A stretch of 64,000 nucleotides of DNA, taken from the NCBI RefSeq assembly GCF_040054535.1, contig NC_090794.1, forward strand, positions 5,509,001 to 5,573,000. The letters are read 5' to 3'. The stretch's first letter is position 1, and every line of letters begins with the position of its first letter. The DNA comes from Antennarius striatus. Its lineage: Eukaryota; Chordata; Actinopteri; Lophiiformes; Antennariidae. Below are positions 39,501-51,516 of this stretch, piece by piece. A model generated the notes under the pieces. It was given only the letters and a program-made list of their open reading frames with translations, was not told the origin of the DNA and made no database searches. The translations under genes and the position numbers were made by a program.

Positions 39501-42500
39501 AATGATGGCCATCATAAAAATCATCACACTCTTCCATCGACTGAAACAACTTTTGCAAGAATGATCTATGAAGTTCACAAATTGCGTTCATTTGTTTTCA
39601 TAATCAAATATAAAATACGATTTTAAATCATCAGATGAGAACTACCAAGCATTTTAAGATGTTTGGTTTTCTAAAACCAAGTAGAAATGGAAGACTAATT
39701 GTTCTCAGATCGAGGGTCCTTGAGGCAGGCTCAACCTCAGGGGGGCACTTTATCTTTTGAAATTGTGTGTGACAACCTAATTTGCTTCTTTCATTGACCA
39801 GAAATTCAAGCACAGGGTTTTTCATCAGGTTTCTGAGGTAATGATCAAGTTAATGATCCTTCCAAGGCAATAATATTTGTAAATCTTTTACAGTATACAG
39901 TATATACTACTGACAGTATATACTACTGACCTATATAACCAGTATCTAGAGTCTAGGTATGTCTCTTATCTCTTAATATTGCTATTACTTTTATAATTTA
40001 ATTTATCCAACCATCACATAGTTTCACAATTAAATGATTGTACTGTGAGTCCCATAATAACGCTCATAATGTGACTCCTGGCCCATGACACCCTGGAATC
40101 AAATTGGTATTAGTATTAGTTTGATAGCTATTCAAAATAATCAATAATTTTCTAACAATAGTTATCGTCGAGATCTTCCTTAATAACTTCATATCTAAGA
40201 ATGCTTGATCCAGATCCAGATCAGACACTGATATACACTGGAATTATGGGGATGTCATTGTGTCATTTTTGGGAAATTATTGTGGAAAACTTTTATCTAT
40301 CTATTCTATCTTTAATCAAGATAGAAGATAAATAATTTTAAATGCCCCCAAACGGGAAAGAATTCTTTAAACAAATTCTGATTCCAGATTGTGATCATGA
40401 CCATCATAGAGTTTCTTGGGTTATATCTTACCTATAAAAGACACAGAAGACACTTCTATACTTTCATGGCAGACACAATAAAAACACTCCAAGGTTGGAA
40501 CAATTTATCAGCTCTTAAAACCAATTATACCTTTCATGTTATAATGATGTCTTATCTTTTTGTTGGGAAGGTCACCAGTCTAAGGTTCAGTCTGTCTTTG
40601 AAAATGTTACTCTATTTGATGTCCTCCTTGAACTGTCTGGATTTCCCACTTACAGTATTTTACTACCACTGCTATTTAAAATCTTCTTAAATTCCTCATT
40701 GTCCTTGCTGCCTATTCAGCTACATCTTTAATAAACTGTCTACACTCACTCACTTACAGAATATTGACAAATGATTTAAGCTGTTTCAAGCATTTATTAC
40801 TCTGGATTCAGAATAGATGACAAGAACCTGATTATAACAAACAAGTCTTTGCAGATCGTGACCCCATTCCTAGTTCCACCTCACAAACTGACCTTTCCCA
40901 TCCCCCACACCACTGCAAAACAAAAGGACAGATATTTGCTATTTGAGTCCCAGCCCTCAGGAGTCTCTCCCCTGACCAGTAGCATTTCTGAATCTGCTCA
41001 GCATATCTTAAGCTCCTGATTCACAAACACACACATGCACGCACACACACGCACGCACGCATGCGCACACACACACACAAACACACACACAACACCTTGA
41101 GAGAAGATGTTCTTTGTACCCATATCATCTGTGTGATTCATAAACTGGTAATGATGGTTTGGCCCAGAACATTATGCACATCTTTGAGGACCAGTAGCCT
41201 GTTGGGAGTAAAAAAAACAAAGACTGTACCTTACTGACGTCCATATCTTTAGTTAAGGGATTCCCATTAATTTCTGCTGCTTTCCGGATCAAATCCCATG
41301 CTTCTTCTTCTCTACCATTGGCCATTAACCAGCGGGCTGACCTTGGCAATACCCTACAAATGGAAGGCAAATTGTTGCACCCTGCTGACAAATATTTGCA
41401 CTTGGAACTACAAGCTGCACATAAAATTAGTTGTAACAGCAATCAAAATGTAAGAAATGGTAAACAATGACCTTATGATCCACTAGTACACGCCTTAACT
41501 ACATAACCCCCAGTCTCATATTTTAATTTACTAGATTTCAGGTGGAGGTTGGTTTGCATTTTCTCTGTACGTTGTCTCACGCCACATTGCACAACTGATG
41601 TTGCCATAACTCTGAAGCTAAAACACATCCTTTTTGTTGAAAGCAGCATCTATAGTGAACCGACAATTGCCATACATGGCTCTGTTCCAAACTCCTCTTC
41701 TAATTTAAGCGTACATAAACTGGGCATGGGATAAAGATGGCCTCATTTGTGTTAAACTGTTGTCCACTCACCAGATATAGAAAATGAAAATGAAACCAGG
41801 CATGGAGATAGCCAGCTGAAGTTTACGCCAGTCTCTTACAAGGTATGCTACTCCGGCCAGAATAATGTAACCAAAGCCAAAGAAATAATCAGTAAGTAAA
41901 CCAGCCAACATCCGCTCCTTCGGGCCCGTCCATTCTGTGCCTATACGAGAAACAAAGGGGTAGGGATTTATGAATTATAACTTAATCTATATGAACACTG
42001 TCCAAACTTTAATGTCTTTAACAGAGGGTGAACACAACATTTATTTCATATTGAATAAAAACTGGAATAAAGGTAAGCTAAAATGAAGCACCTTTTTTAA
42101 AATCATGATGCACATCATTGCATTTTAGGTACTATCACTGTACTATCGCAATCCTTTTGACAAGGTGAGCCAGTTTAAGATACAAAATGAATTAGACCTA
42201 AAACAAAGGCATTCATGATGACGCCAGAGATGGATGTTCCGACAATGAAGCGGAGGGCGGTGTACACATAGAAATTAGGAGCAAATGCAGCAGCACACCC
42301 AAACACAGCTTGGATGGACAGGCTGATGAGGATAATGATCCTTCGACCATACCTGAAACAAGACAAATGGTGAATAAGATGTCAGGCGTTCCATCATTTC
42401 ATCTCGAGGATTGATGTGTGTTCAATTTACTTATCAGCCAAGGTCCCAAAAACAATAGCTCCAACCAGGAGGCCAAACATGTAGAAGGAGGAGCCGATGT

Positions 42501-43425
42501 TGTTCAGACTGGCTCTATCACAAACCAGGTCCCACTGTAAGATAGAGCAAACACTTCACCAAAACATTTTTCAATTTTAAATTTACACCCATTTACTGTG
42601 GTTTTAATGGCTTCTTTTCATGATCCGAGACCTTTTAGTACAAGGTGTTGTCCAAATTTACCTTTGTGGAACTCTTTAGAATATATGTCAAAGCATCATA
42701 AGATAGAGCAGTTGATTCTCCATGAAATCATCCGATAACACTCAGCATTCTAAAAGGATTACTCATTATAATGATCTTTCCAGTTTCACACTATTCATGG
42801 TGATTTCCTGGTCGGTTTATGCTCTCCAAAAGATGTTCAATTTTCTTTCTGTACACTTCGTGCTCATTACCTTCATCGGAGAAAAAAATCGCTTGCTCAA
42901 AAAAAGCAGATTTCCATGAAATCAACTGAGTAGAAAATGTCGCAAAAATATTTTGGGAGTAGCAGTGCTTGGAAAGGCAGCAAACACCAGAGTGCAGTGC
43001 AATAAAAATCACATTCCTTAGCTGCATCCTGCCTTGAGAGTCCATCAGAGAAGCTGTTGTTTTTTTTCACTCACCTCAGTTACTATGGTGCTTTCAAATA
43101 TTTCTTTGCTGTACTCCCAGCCCCCTTGGCATCTCTCAGTTGGATGTCCATCACCAAAAGCAACAATACTACTGCGGTTCTCGGGGGTTTTGCAGGACAA
43201 ATCAGGCTGACCATCAGAGGTGTATTGAAGACTGAGGTTAAAAAACAGCTGAGAATTTGCTGAGGACTTTCCAGTTTGGCATACATGAGGGGGTACTGCC
43301 CCAGTGAAGATAGACACCAGCATGTGAAATGCCAGAAAGATTTGAGGTACACAGATCCATACATACAAAATCTTCTGGAACTTTCCGAAGCCCCCGATAA
43401 GGCGTAGAATTTCATCAAAGTTCAT
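36544..43425 (-). CDS. SLC22-family transporter, SLC22A13/organic-anion-transporter-like
   Basis: Nine exons: 43075-43425, 42431-42534, 42198-42352, 41772-41940, 41230-41353, 38039-38145, 37679-37890, 37489-37597, 36544-36748. They total 1,536 nt, or 511 residues, in frame throughout. It is a 12-helix major-facilitator transporter: a first span, then a large extracellular loop with cysteines and N-glycosylation sites (NLS, NRS). Then come WDLVCDR, DKYGRR between helices 2 and 3, TEWTGPKER, and LPRSARWL in the central loop. YYGLSLN...YLTQMIFGLVEMPAR matches SLC22A13 best. Members move organic anions or small cations across the plasma membrane; the substrate cannot be read. The loop usually bearing GRR after helix 8 reads RSRK. 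The protein stops right after LPDTIEDVEG, with no long tail. Mammalian IGF2R neighbours SLC22A1-3, but this sequence looks closer to the SLC22A13/A7 branch. Confidence 0.9.
37032..37364. mobile_element. Foldback (MITE-like) element in SLC22 intron 8
   Basis: About 330 bp that is nearly all an imperfect inverted repeat, centred near 37190. The left end starts AAACCAATAATGTAATAAC and the right end, reversed, AAAACCGGTAACGTAATAAC. Inner landmarks such as GGACTTTT / AAAAGTCC and AACTGGCC / GGCCAGTT also pair. The unit TTATTACGTTA recurs. There is no coding capacity. Class unknown; non-autonomous DNA element is the likely type. Confidence 0.7.
38255..39460 (+). mobile_element. RTE/Rex3-like LINE copy, internally shortened, in SLC22 intron 5
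   Basis: The 5' part resembles the start of a common fish LINE (GCCACCTTATCGTGGTGG, then GGGGCTTTATGC and CAGGTCCTAGG). Reverse-transcriptase remnants follow: FADDVVLLALSN (38811 on), VQEFKYLGVLFASEGR, MTERTRSHIHVV, and RSQLRCLGHLFRMPPGRL in other frames. The tail is GATGGATGAATGG-like, as in Rex3. At 1.2 kb it lacks the endonuclease and much of the RT expected in a 3-kb element. Frame changes and stops are frequent, so it is dead. It lies opposite to the host gene. The Rex3/RTE assignment rests on memory. Confidence 0.75.
41033..41090. repeat. AC/ACGC microsatellite in SLC22 intron 5
   Basis: Interrupted (AC)n with ACGC and ATGC units, just downstream of SLC22 exon 5 in transcript sense. 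Confidence 0.8.
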
Positions 43426-44439
43426 TTCTGTATTCTTTTAAAATATACACTCTTGAAAATGTACCACCTTATCTGATTTAAAATATCCAAAAATATGTTT
43501 GGAATGGAGCCTCCAAAGATATACAAGCAGATGAAGGCAGAACAGCAAGTCAAATATCTGAGATAAAATAAAAGTAGTTGAATGGATGCATGCCAGGCTG
43601 ATATTTCACAAGTAGAGAGAGTATCCTCAGGTGTAACACATTTGTTGTGCTCCAGTCTAATAGGAACTTGTTGCTCTCTGTAGTGGACTGTGGAGCTGTC
43701 AGTGATTTAACCTCAACTAGATGGGAGTTAGCTCATGCAAGGGGAGGTGCCTGTTCTGTAAAGGAGGAGCTGCTCTGGGATGATGGCTGAGCAGTTGGTT
43801 TCATTCTCCACTTTGGTCCAGAACGTTTTAGAAATCTAACTTTAGGTAACCTAGTTAAGTTCAGACCAAGACTTTGGCAGATGGTGTGTTTGACAAACAC
43901 ATTTTATTGAATGCAGACATCCCTACACCGACAAATGACATGCTGTTTTCTGGTATATCTTTTTGTTTACCCCTGTATTCAGAATTTGTACATCTGATGC
44001 CATATGGGGTGAATAAGATACCGCACTGTCCACATGATTGAAGTGGGTAAAAACAACCAGGCAGGGTCTGCATTGACTACTTAAACCCCTTCTTCACTAA
44101 CACATATGTAAATAGGTCAAATATTGGGTGAGCTGCAGTCACATGTAAGGGTTTCTACAGGTTTCAACAAGATACAACCACGTGGTTTTACCACACTTCA
44201 TTTCAACTATGTCCACACCTGGTCAAACCCATTTGCTAAACTGGAAGGTAAATGAAGAAGTGTTTCACTGGTTAAAATATGAGAAGTATGTGCTGCATAG
44301 AAGAATGTAAATATTTCACATACTGGTGATGCGTAGCCAGTGGAAACAGGAAAATCTTTCTCCAAAGATAACCTATGGAAATTAGAAGGCATTGTGCTGG
44401 ATTCAGGCTTACCCTGTAGATAGTCAGGTTTTTTGCCTG

Positions 44440-44850
44440 ATATTTACACCTCTACATGGGCATCATTAGTAGCATGAAGCACATCAAAATGGTACTCAAA
44501 TACTTGCTATGTTCGCCGTAGCATAGCCTCATCAATGGTCGCAATCAGTGATCTTTTGATTTAGGTCAGTGATGTCTGCCTCTTTGATACATGATATCTT
44601 TAGCATAACCCCACATAAAGAATCCAGGGGAATGATATCTGGGTGAACAATGGGGTCTGGAAATAGGGACGCCCCTCCCAATCAGTCTGGGAATGATTTT
44701 TTTTTTTGGGGATACTTAAGTAATTCCTGAACGGAAATTAAGAGCACACTCTAGTTGACTGATTGATTGTGGAACCCACAACACGCAATCCCCAATGTAA
44801 TGGTGCACCAGTGTGCTGTAAAATGATGGTTGTTTGAAAGTCATGTACCT
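44440..44850 (-). pseudogene. Decayed IS630-Tc1-mariner-type transposase fragment
   Basis: On the minus strand, broken frames read LIGRGVPISRPHCSPRYHSP and then GFFMWGYAKDIMYQ. These recall WIGRGGPIPWPPRSPDL / DFFLWGYVKDKVY, a DDE-domain stretch common in mariner-like transposases of arthropods. Just upstream, STLVHHYIGD recalls QDGAPPHY near the second catalytic aspartate. Stops and frame breaks are many. The element may extend towards 45300, but nothing there is convincing and I saw no terminal repeats. Confidence 0.55.
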
Positions 44851-46559
44851 GTGGTGCCACATGGTCAATCAAGGTAAACTTTTGCAGTAATTGATGTCTT
44901 GCGGAAGAAAAAATGGAAGAATGAAGGGTTGTTATTGCGCATTGATGGAGACATGGTCAACAAATGAATGTCCAGGATGCTGTTCTATGGCCCTGTGTCT
45001 AGACTGCTGTTATAGAGCGAGAGCAATGTCAAAACACTGGGTGTGCCCCAGTCAGTCATGGGTAAAGATCGAGTTGACATTTATATCTGGAGCACCTCAG
45101 GAATAGGTTCCAACTGAAGTTTACTGCAGCAGAAACCATGTGAATACATAACAGGCTTGTACATACCAGAACAACAAGACATTGTCTGAGGTGTAATGGT
45201 TTGGAGTGTGTTGACTTTGTACTAAAGCCCCGCTAAAAATTGGAGGTATTTTGAATTGGGGGGACTCAACAGCGTAAACAAGTCCCGCTCTGACTTAGCG
45301 GTGGGCTGCCATCTCACAGAAAGACTGCAGGTTGTGTCGGTTGATGAGGATAGCGATTATGGTTAAACTCTTGTTCTTCGTCACATGAGTATGTTTTTTT
45401 AGTGATGGACTTTAAAATCGCATGTTTTTTTTTACTCACCAAACTCATAAAATTTTTTTGTGACTTTTTTTTTTTATGTGTCAGGATTTGAAAAACCACT
45501 GGTCCTTGTCTCATCACTCCCTACAGGTGACATGCATGTGTGTGAATACAGAAATGGCACAAGGTAAAAGGGTCGGGGTTCAGCGAATCACAAGGGTTAT
45601 TAACCAGATAGAATGAAATATGTACTCAGCCAACAAAGAACACTGGGACCAGATATACTAAATCTTTGTAGTTCCCAGAGATTCCCTCACTCAGAATGTG
45701 TCCCTCACTGTTCTCAATGAAGCCTTGATCTACCAGTGTTATCTATGACTTTGGTTAGCATTTATCTTTTGACTTCCTATACTAGATAAACAACTGAGCG
45801 TGACTTTGAAGGACTTAACAGCTTTGAACATACATCTGGAAACAGCATAATGAAATTTCGTTATGACTCCCTAGTTTAGCAATAGACGAACCCTGAGCAT
45901 ATAGGGTGGATAGTAAGGTTACATGTTTAAGAAAATGTCTTAGCAGTTCCAGCATATTTTTGTTTAAAAATAATTACACAACTAAGTATCTTAAGGTATA
46001 TGGATTGATTATATAATCAAACACGTTAAACATGAGTAAAAATTTTAACAACGTGCAATTAACCGATTTACTTCAACTTGCACAGGTTGGTGAAAGTGGG
46101 AGATCAGTTATGTGGTGAGTGGGGGTGCATGATATAAATTATTTATGATGATTCCTACTTGTTTAAATGACAAGTGAGTTCTGATCCCCAAGTATGTTAC
46201 TTGTTTTGCAACGCCCATGGAGATCGCCTGGGGAACAGTAGGTGAAAGCTTGGGCAGAGAGGGAGCATGGAAGCCAGGGTGAATGCTCATGAGGTGTGTG
46301 GGGGAGGGACAGAGGCTATAGCCAGAGAGCTTAACCTACTGAATAAACAATTAAGCTCATTGGCCTCTGGAGGCTGCCTGCTGGTCGTCTGTCTGCTTAA
46401 AGCATGGGATTTCTTTCATTCCAGTCCCTGCACGACTCGTCTTCGTCTGTCTGTGGCCTCCAGCTTCTTCTCATTGGCATCTTTGTTCTCCCTCAGCTTC
46501 TTCCTCAAGCTGCTGAGTTTGTTTCCATCCACACAACTAAAAGCTTATTCCTTTTTTTT

Positions 46560-46800
46560 TAGAATAGCAGACATTATAATAGTATTTTTAGTAATACTGT
46601 ACAGCAGCTGTTATAGTGGTATAGCTGTTGGTATAGTAGTACACATAGGTTTTATGGTATTACCTCAGGCATTATGGTAGTATAACAGTTATAGTAGTAT
46701 AAATATTTTTATAGTAGTATAGCATTATAATATTACTACTTGTTATAATAGTATAAGTAGTCCTTGCAGCAGTGTAGCAGTCATTACTGTAGTATAAATA
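46560..46800. repeat. Degenerate TAGTATA-type tandem repeat
   Basis: Recurring TATAGTAGTATA and TTATAGTGGTAT units with point changes, consistent with an old decayed microsatellite. Confidence 0.6.
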
Positions 46801-47334
46801 GTTCTAAGCCCACTCCAAATATGCGGATCTTATTCTGGCCTGCCCATGTGAATTCTCAGAGGGGTGTTGGCTTAATGTGGATGGAGGTGGAAGGACCGCT
46901 TTTCTCAGTGTAAATAAAATTGGAATGTGAACTCAAATACATGTCAGTCCGCAAAAAGTGAGACCATACAGCACATGGTCCATTGTTAGCAAACAGCATA
47001 CAATGAATGTATTTACAAATGACAAATGCTCACATCAGCTTTATGACATTAAAGGATGAACCAGAATATCTATACCAGTGTACCTTCCCAACTGCCATAT
47101 AGCACCCCGTCACACGCGGGCGCACATTTGACTGATAAATGTGAATCAGGTCTGCAAACTTAACTGCAGAATAAACATAAAATGGGCAAGACTTGAAGGT
47201 CTTGAAGCACCGAAGTAGTTATGAAGATAAATATTTCTCCTCTGCAAGGCAGGGAAAGGTGTGTTTGGAGAGGGTGTACAGGGGCGCTTTGTACCCTTCT
47301 CTGACAGGTTGGCTCCCCAAAACCCCCCACCCTC

Positions 47335-47529
<195 letters not shown>

Positions 47530-47618
47530 ATTCCTGTCTTCCTCCCTAAGTCCCACCTCCCAGCTCCCTCATCCTCCCGCGCCCTCCTGGAGCTCAGACA
47601 AACTTTTCGATTTAAGAG

Positions 47619-50600
47619 ATGCTGTCGCTTCTCTGTTGCTCCTTCCTGCTCATCCTCGCTCAACAGGTAAGAGCAGAAATATTCTATGTTCATTTTGATT
47701 CTCTCAAAAGGCAGCTTAACACCTTCCACGTGTAGAGGAGGAAAATCACCATTGAGCGACTCTAGAGGTTCCAGTATACTAATAAAAAAAAGAAACTTTC
47801 AATTGAAAATTAACTTGCACCACTCCCCCTTAAAACCCCTTATTAAGATGTTTGGAATTGTTTTTGGAGAAACTAGAGTAGTTTTCAGCATTTGTCTTTC
47901 ACTAATTATACTCTTAGAATATGATTGCTTTATTTTAATTGGACTTTGGCAGTGTTATCACGTTGGGTGAACGTTAGTCCCTGTCAGGATTAAAACCAGG
48001 CAAAAGGAGAGCACAGACTAGTCATTGCATTTAAAGCTCCTGTGGATCAATTTTCACACCATAAAATGAGCTCATTCAGCAAACCTGACAGACAAGCTTC
48101 AGATTTTTGGCATAACCTTCACTGACTCTTGGAAGAAGGAAGGAATTGGAGCATAAGTGGCACTTTTCAGTCACAACAAATGCCAAGGAAAGAACAGGAA
48201 AAATAACAGTATAAATGGTTGAAGACTACATAATGTACAAGCTGCTACATGTTACTCTGAGCTTTGAAACTATTAAAAAGAAAATTGGTTAAACCATTTT
48301 AAGAAGACAATGTTGTTTATGACTATCTTGATAAAAATTATATTGAAACAAACTGAAACAAACATAAATAACATGAAGGTCCATAATTATATTTAAAATA
48401 TGAACATAACCATGAATAATCCTTGATTAGACAATTTGTTGTAAGAGAGAGAAAAAACAACAACAAATGGTAATGTATATTCTGGGACATATATTGTCCA
48501 TATACAACTTATATACAACACACTATATATACACATTTAATTGATAATTGATTGTCCTTTCTTAGTGAAACCTTGTGATCACAATAAAAAGGTTGAAAAT
48601 ACAACTGTTGGTCAGCTGTAAAGTGAATTTACTGAAAGGCCCAAGACCAGTTTAGTTTATAAAGGATTCTATTTATATAAATATATTTAGATGGTGTTTT
48701 AATAATACAGCATTACAATTTTTCTACAGATGTAGTTACGTTTACTCTCAGAATAAACAGAACTTAACAAATTCATGCTGTAGTATTTGCTCTAAAGCCC
48801 ACTGACAAGACTAGATGGGATATGAATGAGGTGTATTGAAGCGATGTTGTATGTTTGATGAAATGCAGTTCATGATTATTTAGTAGGGACTGTATTGTTA
48901 CAGTTAATCCACATTTTTCCTGCAGCATGGTTTACAAGCAATTTCAAATATTTGCAGTGTGAGTAGATGAAAAGTTTGTCTCATTTTAACATCTAAGCAA
49001 ATTTTTCTTCCAATTTCATTATGTGATGCTGTAATCTGGATGTCACTTCGAGTGTGTTTCATCGCTCAGCACAGTGAAGTGAGGACTCCCAAATGAAACC
49101 CTCTTCTCGTCTTCCTCACAGTGCTTCAGCCGGGAGCAGAATAATGGGCAGCTGGCTCCTCGTGGTGGACGGGCTCCTGCCGAGAGGCGGCAGTTCTGCC
49201 AGTGGCCCTGCAAGTGTCGGCAGAGGCCTTACTGTGCTCCGGGGGTGAGCTCAGTCCTGGACGGGTGCGGCTGCTGCAAGAGCTGCGCCAGGCAGATCGG
49301 ACAGGCGTGCAACGAGAGGGACGTCTGTGACCCGCACAAGGGCATGTACTGTGACTTCTCAGCCGACCAGCCCAGATACGAGGTCGGAGTGTGTGCATGT
49401 GAGTCAGGATGGGGTTGGTCAATTCACTCCATCTTTGCATTAAAATCCTCCATCACTTCCTTACAGAGCAGATGAATCTTAAATACACAATGTTCAAAAT
49501 GTGCAGGATACAGTATAGTAACACTCGTGATATGGTAGGAGCTTGCAAATATCTTGACACACCTTGGTACAACTGCAGCTATGTTGGTTGCTTAAGAAAG
49601 GGCCTTTCTAGATTCAACAATTGGTTTGACTCCTTGGGGCTACTGTAGGAACATGGTGGTGCAACATGGGCCCCCCTACAGATTTATAAGGCTCATTCTA
49701 AAAAAGTTTTTTGGGAAGGTATTAGATGCAACTTAAAAATAATTGTGTGCTAACTTTTTTAGTTGAAGCCATAAAGACTAAATTTACAGTGTAAAAGAAA
49801 TTGTGGCGAAGCTGTGAGCTTGTTTCCCTCCTCCTTTCAGACATGATGGCAGTGGGCTGCGACCTGAATGGGGCCCACTATGAGAATGGAGAAGCCTTCC
49901 AGACCAGCCCTCTCTATAAATGCACGTGTATTGCTGGAGCCATTGGCTGCACCCCTGCTTTCATCCAGAAGCCTGCTGGGCTCTTAGGCCCCGCCTCACT
50001 GATGGGCAACACACCAGCTGGACTTCTTAGTGCAAAGAAGCATCAGCAGGACACGACCTACATGTCAGGTGTGTGTTTTTGAGGTGAACCAAGGGAGAAA
50101 TGCCAGGCTGGCTGGCCAGCCAGGAAAACAAACTGGATGGGAAGTGGAAGAACAGTGTGGCGGATTCCTCTTCCACAGGTGGATGCTCCCAGTTCCTCAA
50201 AAGACTCCATCTATTAACTGAACTGGAACCATCCATCTCTTACTCTGAATGTTTTTGCTGGCATGAAACAATATTATGAGCGATCAATCGCCTTCAAGAG
50301 GTTTTTATTCTCACCCATTTGCTGGTTAGAACAGATTCCAAGAAGCGCAGCAGGATACATTTTCTAAATCTATAATTTATGACATATTCATGACATCGAT
50401 ATCATATTGTGAGTCTCTTAATTGCACTGATCTGCGCTACACTTGGTAGTATAAAGGCAGAGACTAGTTTGTCTTGTCTAGGGTGTTGTTGACACAGTGC
50501 TCTTTAACTGTAATACTGAAAGCTTACAGGGATGCTCCTTTAGCCTGGAAGAAGAACTGTCTGATCCAGACGACCCCCTGGAGCCCCTGTTCCAAAACCT

Positions 50601-51082
50601 GTGGCCTGGGCATCTCCATTCGCGTCAACAACGACAACAGCAAATGTGAGATGAGGAAGGACCGACGCCTGTGTCTGCTGCGACCATGTGAGAAGAGTGT
50701 GATGAAGAGCGTTAAGGTGATAATATGTCAATATCTATTCAACCTATGAAATTGGTTTTATTTTTCTGACAAACCCATAAAATCTGTCGACTCCTCATAG
50801 GTACCAAAGGGGAAAACCTGCCGACCCAAATTCCAAGCAAAGAAAGCAGAGAAGCTGAAGCTGTCGGGCTGCACTAGTACAAAGACCTTTAAACCCACGT
50901 ACTGTGGAGTATGCACAGACAAGCGATGCTGTGTCCCCAACAAGTCACGCATGATCAAGGTCAGCTTCACGTGTAAGGGAGGCTCTGACACACAGTGGAA
51001 GATGCAGTGGATAACGTCCTGCGTGTGCCAGAGGAAATGCAATGATCCAGGCGACATGTTTTCCGACCTGCGGCTACTTTGA
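47619..51082 (+). CDS. ccn6: CCN6 (WISP3): secreted matricellular CCN protein
   Basis: Five exons, one per module as in all CCN genes: 47619-47666, 49122-49398, 49841-50068, 50523-50716, 50801-51082. They give 342 residues (human 354). Exon 1 is a signal peptide ([16 protein letters not shown]). Exon 2 is the IGFBP-like domain with GCGCCKSCA. Exon 3 is the VWC-like domain ([18 protein letters not shown]). Exon 4 is TSP1 ([16 protein letters not shown]). Exon 5 is the C-terminal cystine knot (FCGVC-like [22 protein letters not shown]). [13 protein letters not shown] at the exon 3/4 junction matches AYRNLPLIWKKKC of human CCN6, which fixes the acceptor at 50522. The VWC exon has only four cysteines. 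Human CCN6 loss causes a skeletal disease; a role in cartilage here is inferred. It converges on tube1. Confidence 0.96.
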
Positions 51083-51516
51083 CGGATGCATCCGGAAACA
51101 CAGGAGACTGCAAACCCTGCATGCTTTGATTATTAAGTTCTCTCAGCAGCAGTGATGTGCCTCCAGACACCTTAAAACAAAGTAACTACTAAACTTCATC
51201 CAGGAAAAGGTGTCTGGGATTATTAGCTGGATATGTTATCTTACAAAGCCTGTCATCAGGACATGTATGTGCAATAAGAACCATAAACAGTAGGTCATAT
51301 TACAATCAGGGAGCCTCCAAATGGTAAATCAAGTCAAACTACAGACTGAGTTGAGTCTTAAAGTCTCATTACGCTCTTCCTGTTTTCCACACAGGGAGAA
51401 ATATATAAATTAGAATTTATTGCTACATAACCTATATAAATGTATACAAAACATTTGGTTGTGTGAAGCCTTTTTTGAGGAATGGCTGCAATGCAAGCGG
51501 AAAGATGAGTGACACC
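51083..51516. other. Convergent spacer between ccn6 and tube1
   Basis: 434 bp shared by the 3' UTRs of both genes, with nothing else recognised. A minus-strand AATAAA at 51416-51421 lies 96 nt past the tube1 stop. Ccn6 has only AATAAG-like hexamers (near 51270). Confidence 0.55.
51416..51421 (-). terminator. Candidate polyadenylation signal for TUBE1
   Basis: AATAAA on the minus strand 96 nt beyond the tube1 stop codon, the first canonical hexamer. Confidence 0.5.

Noticed and set aside
39890-39935. Two copies of CAGTATATACTACTGA in SLC22 intron 5
   Set aside because: A minor AT-rich tandem repeat with no further structure.
44880-45320. Extension of the mariner-like transposase towards its N-terminus
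   Set aside because: Translation on the minus strand gave no convincing family motif beyond about 44850.
46085-46540. Possible solo LTR (an AATAAA followed by a T/C-rich stretch)
   Set aside because: I could not define ends, a target duplication or any coding part, so the assignment is unsupported.
46267-46680. 137-codon plus-strand open frame before ccn6
   Set aside because: Low-complexity Ser/Leu/Phe composition, no family resemblance, and it runs into a decayed repeat tract.
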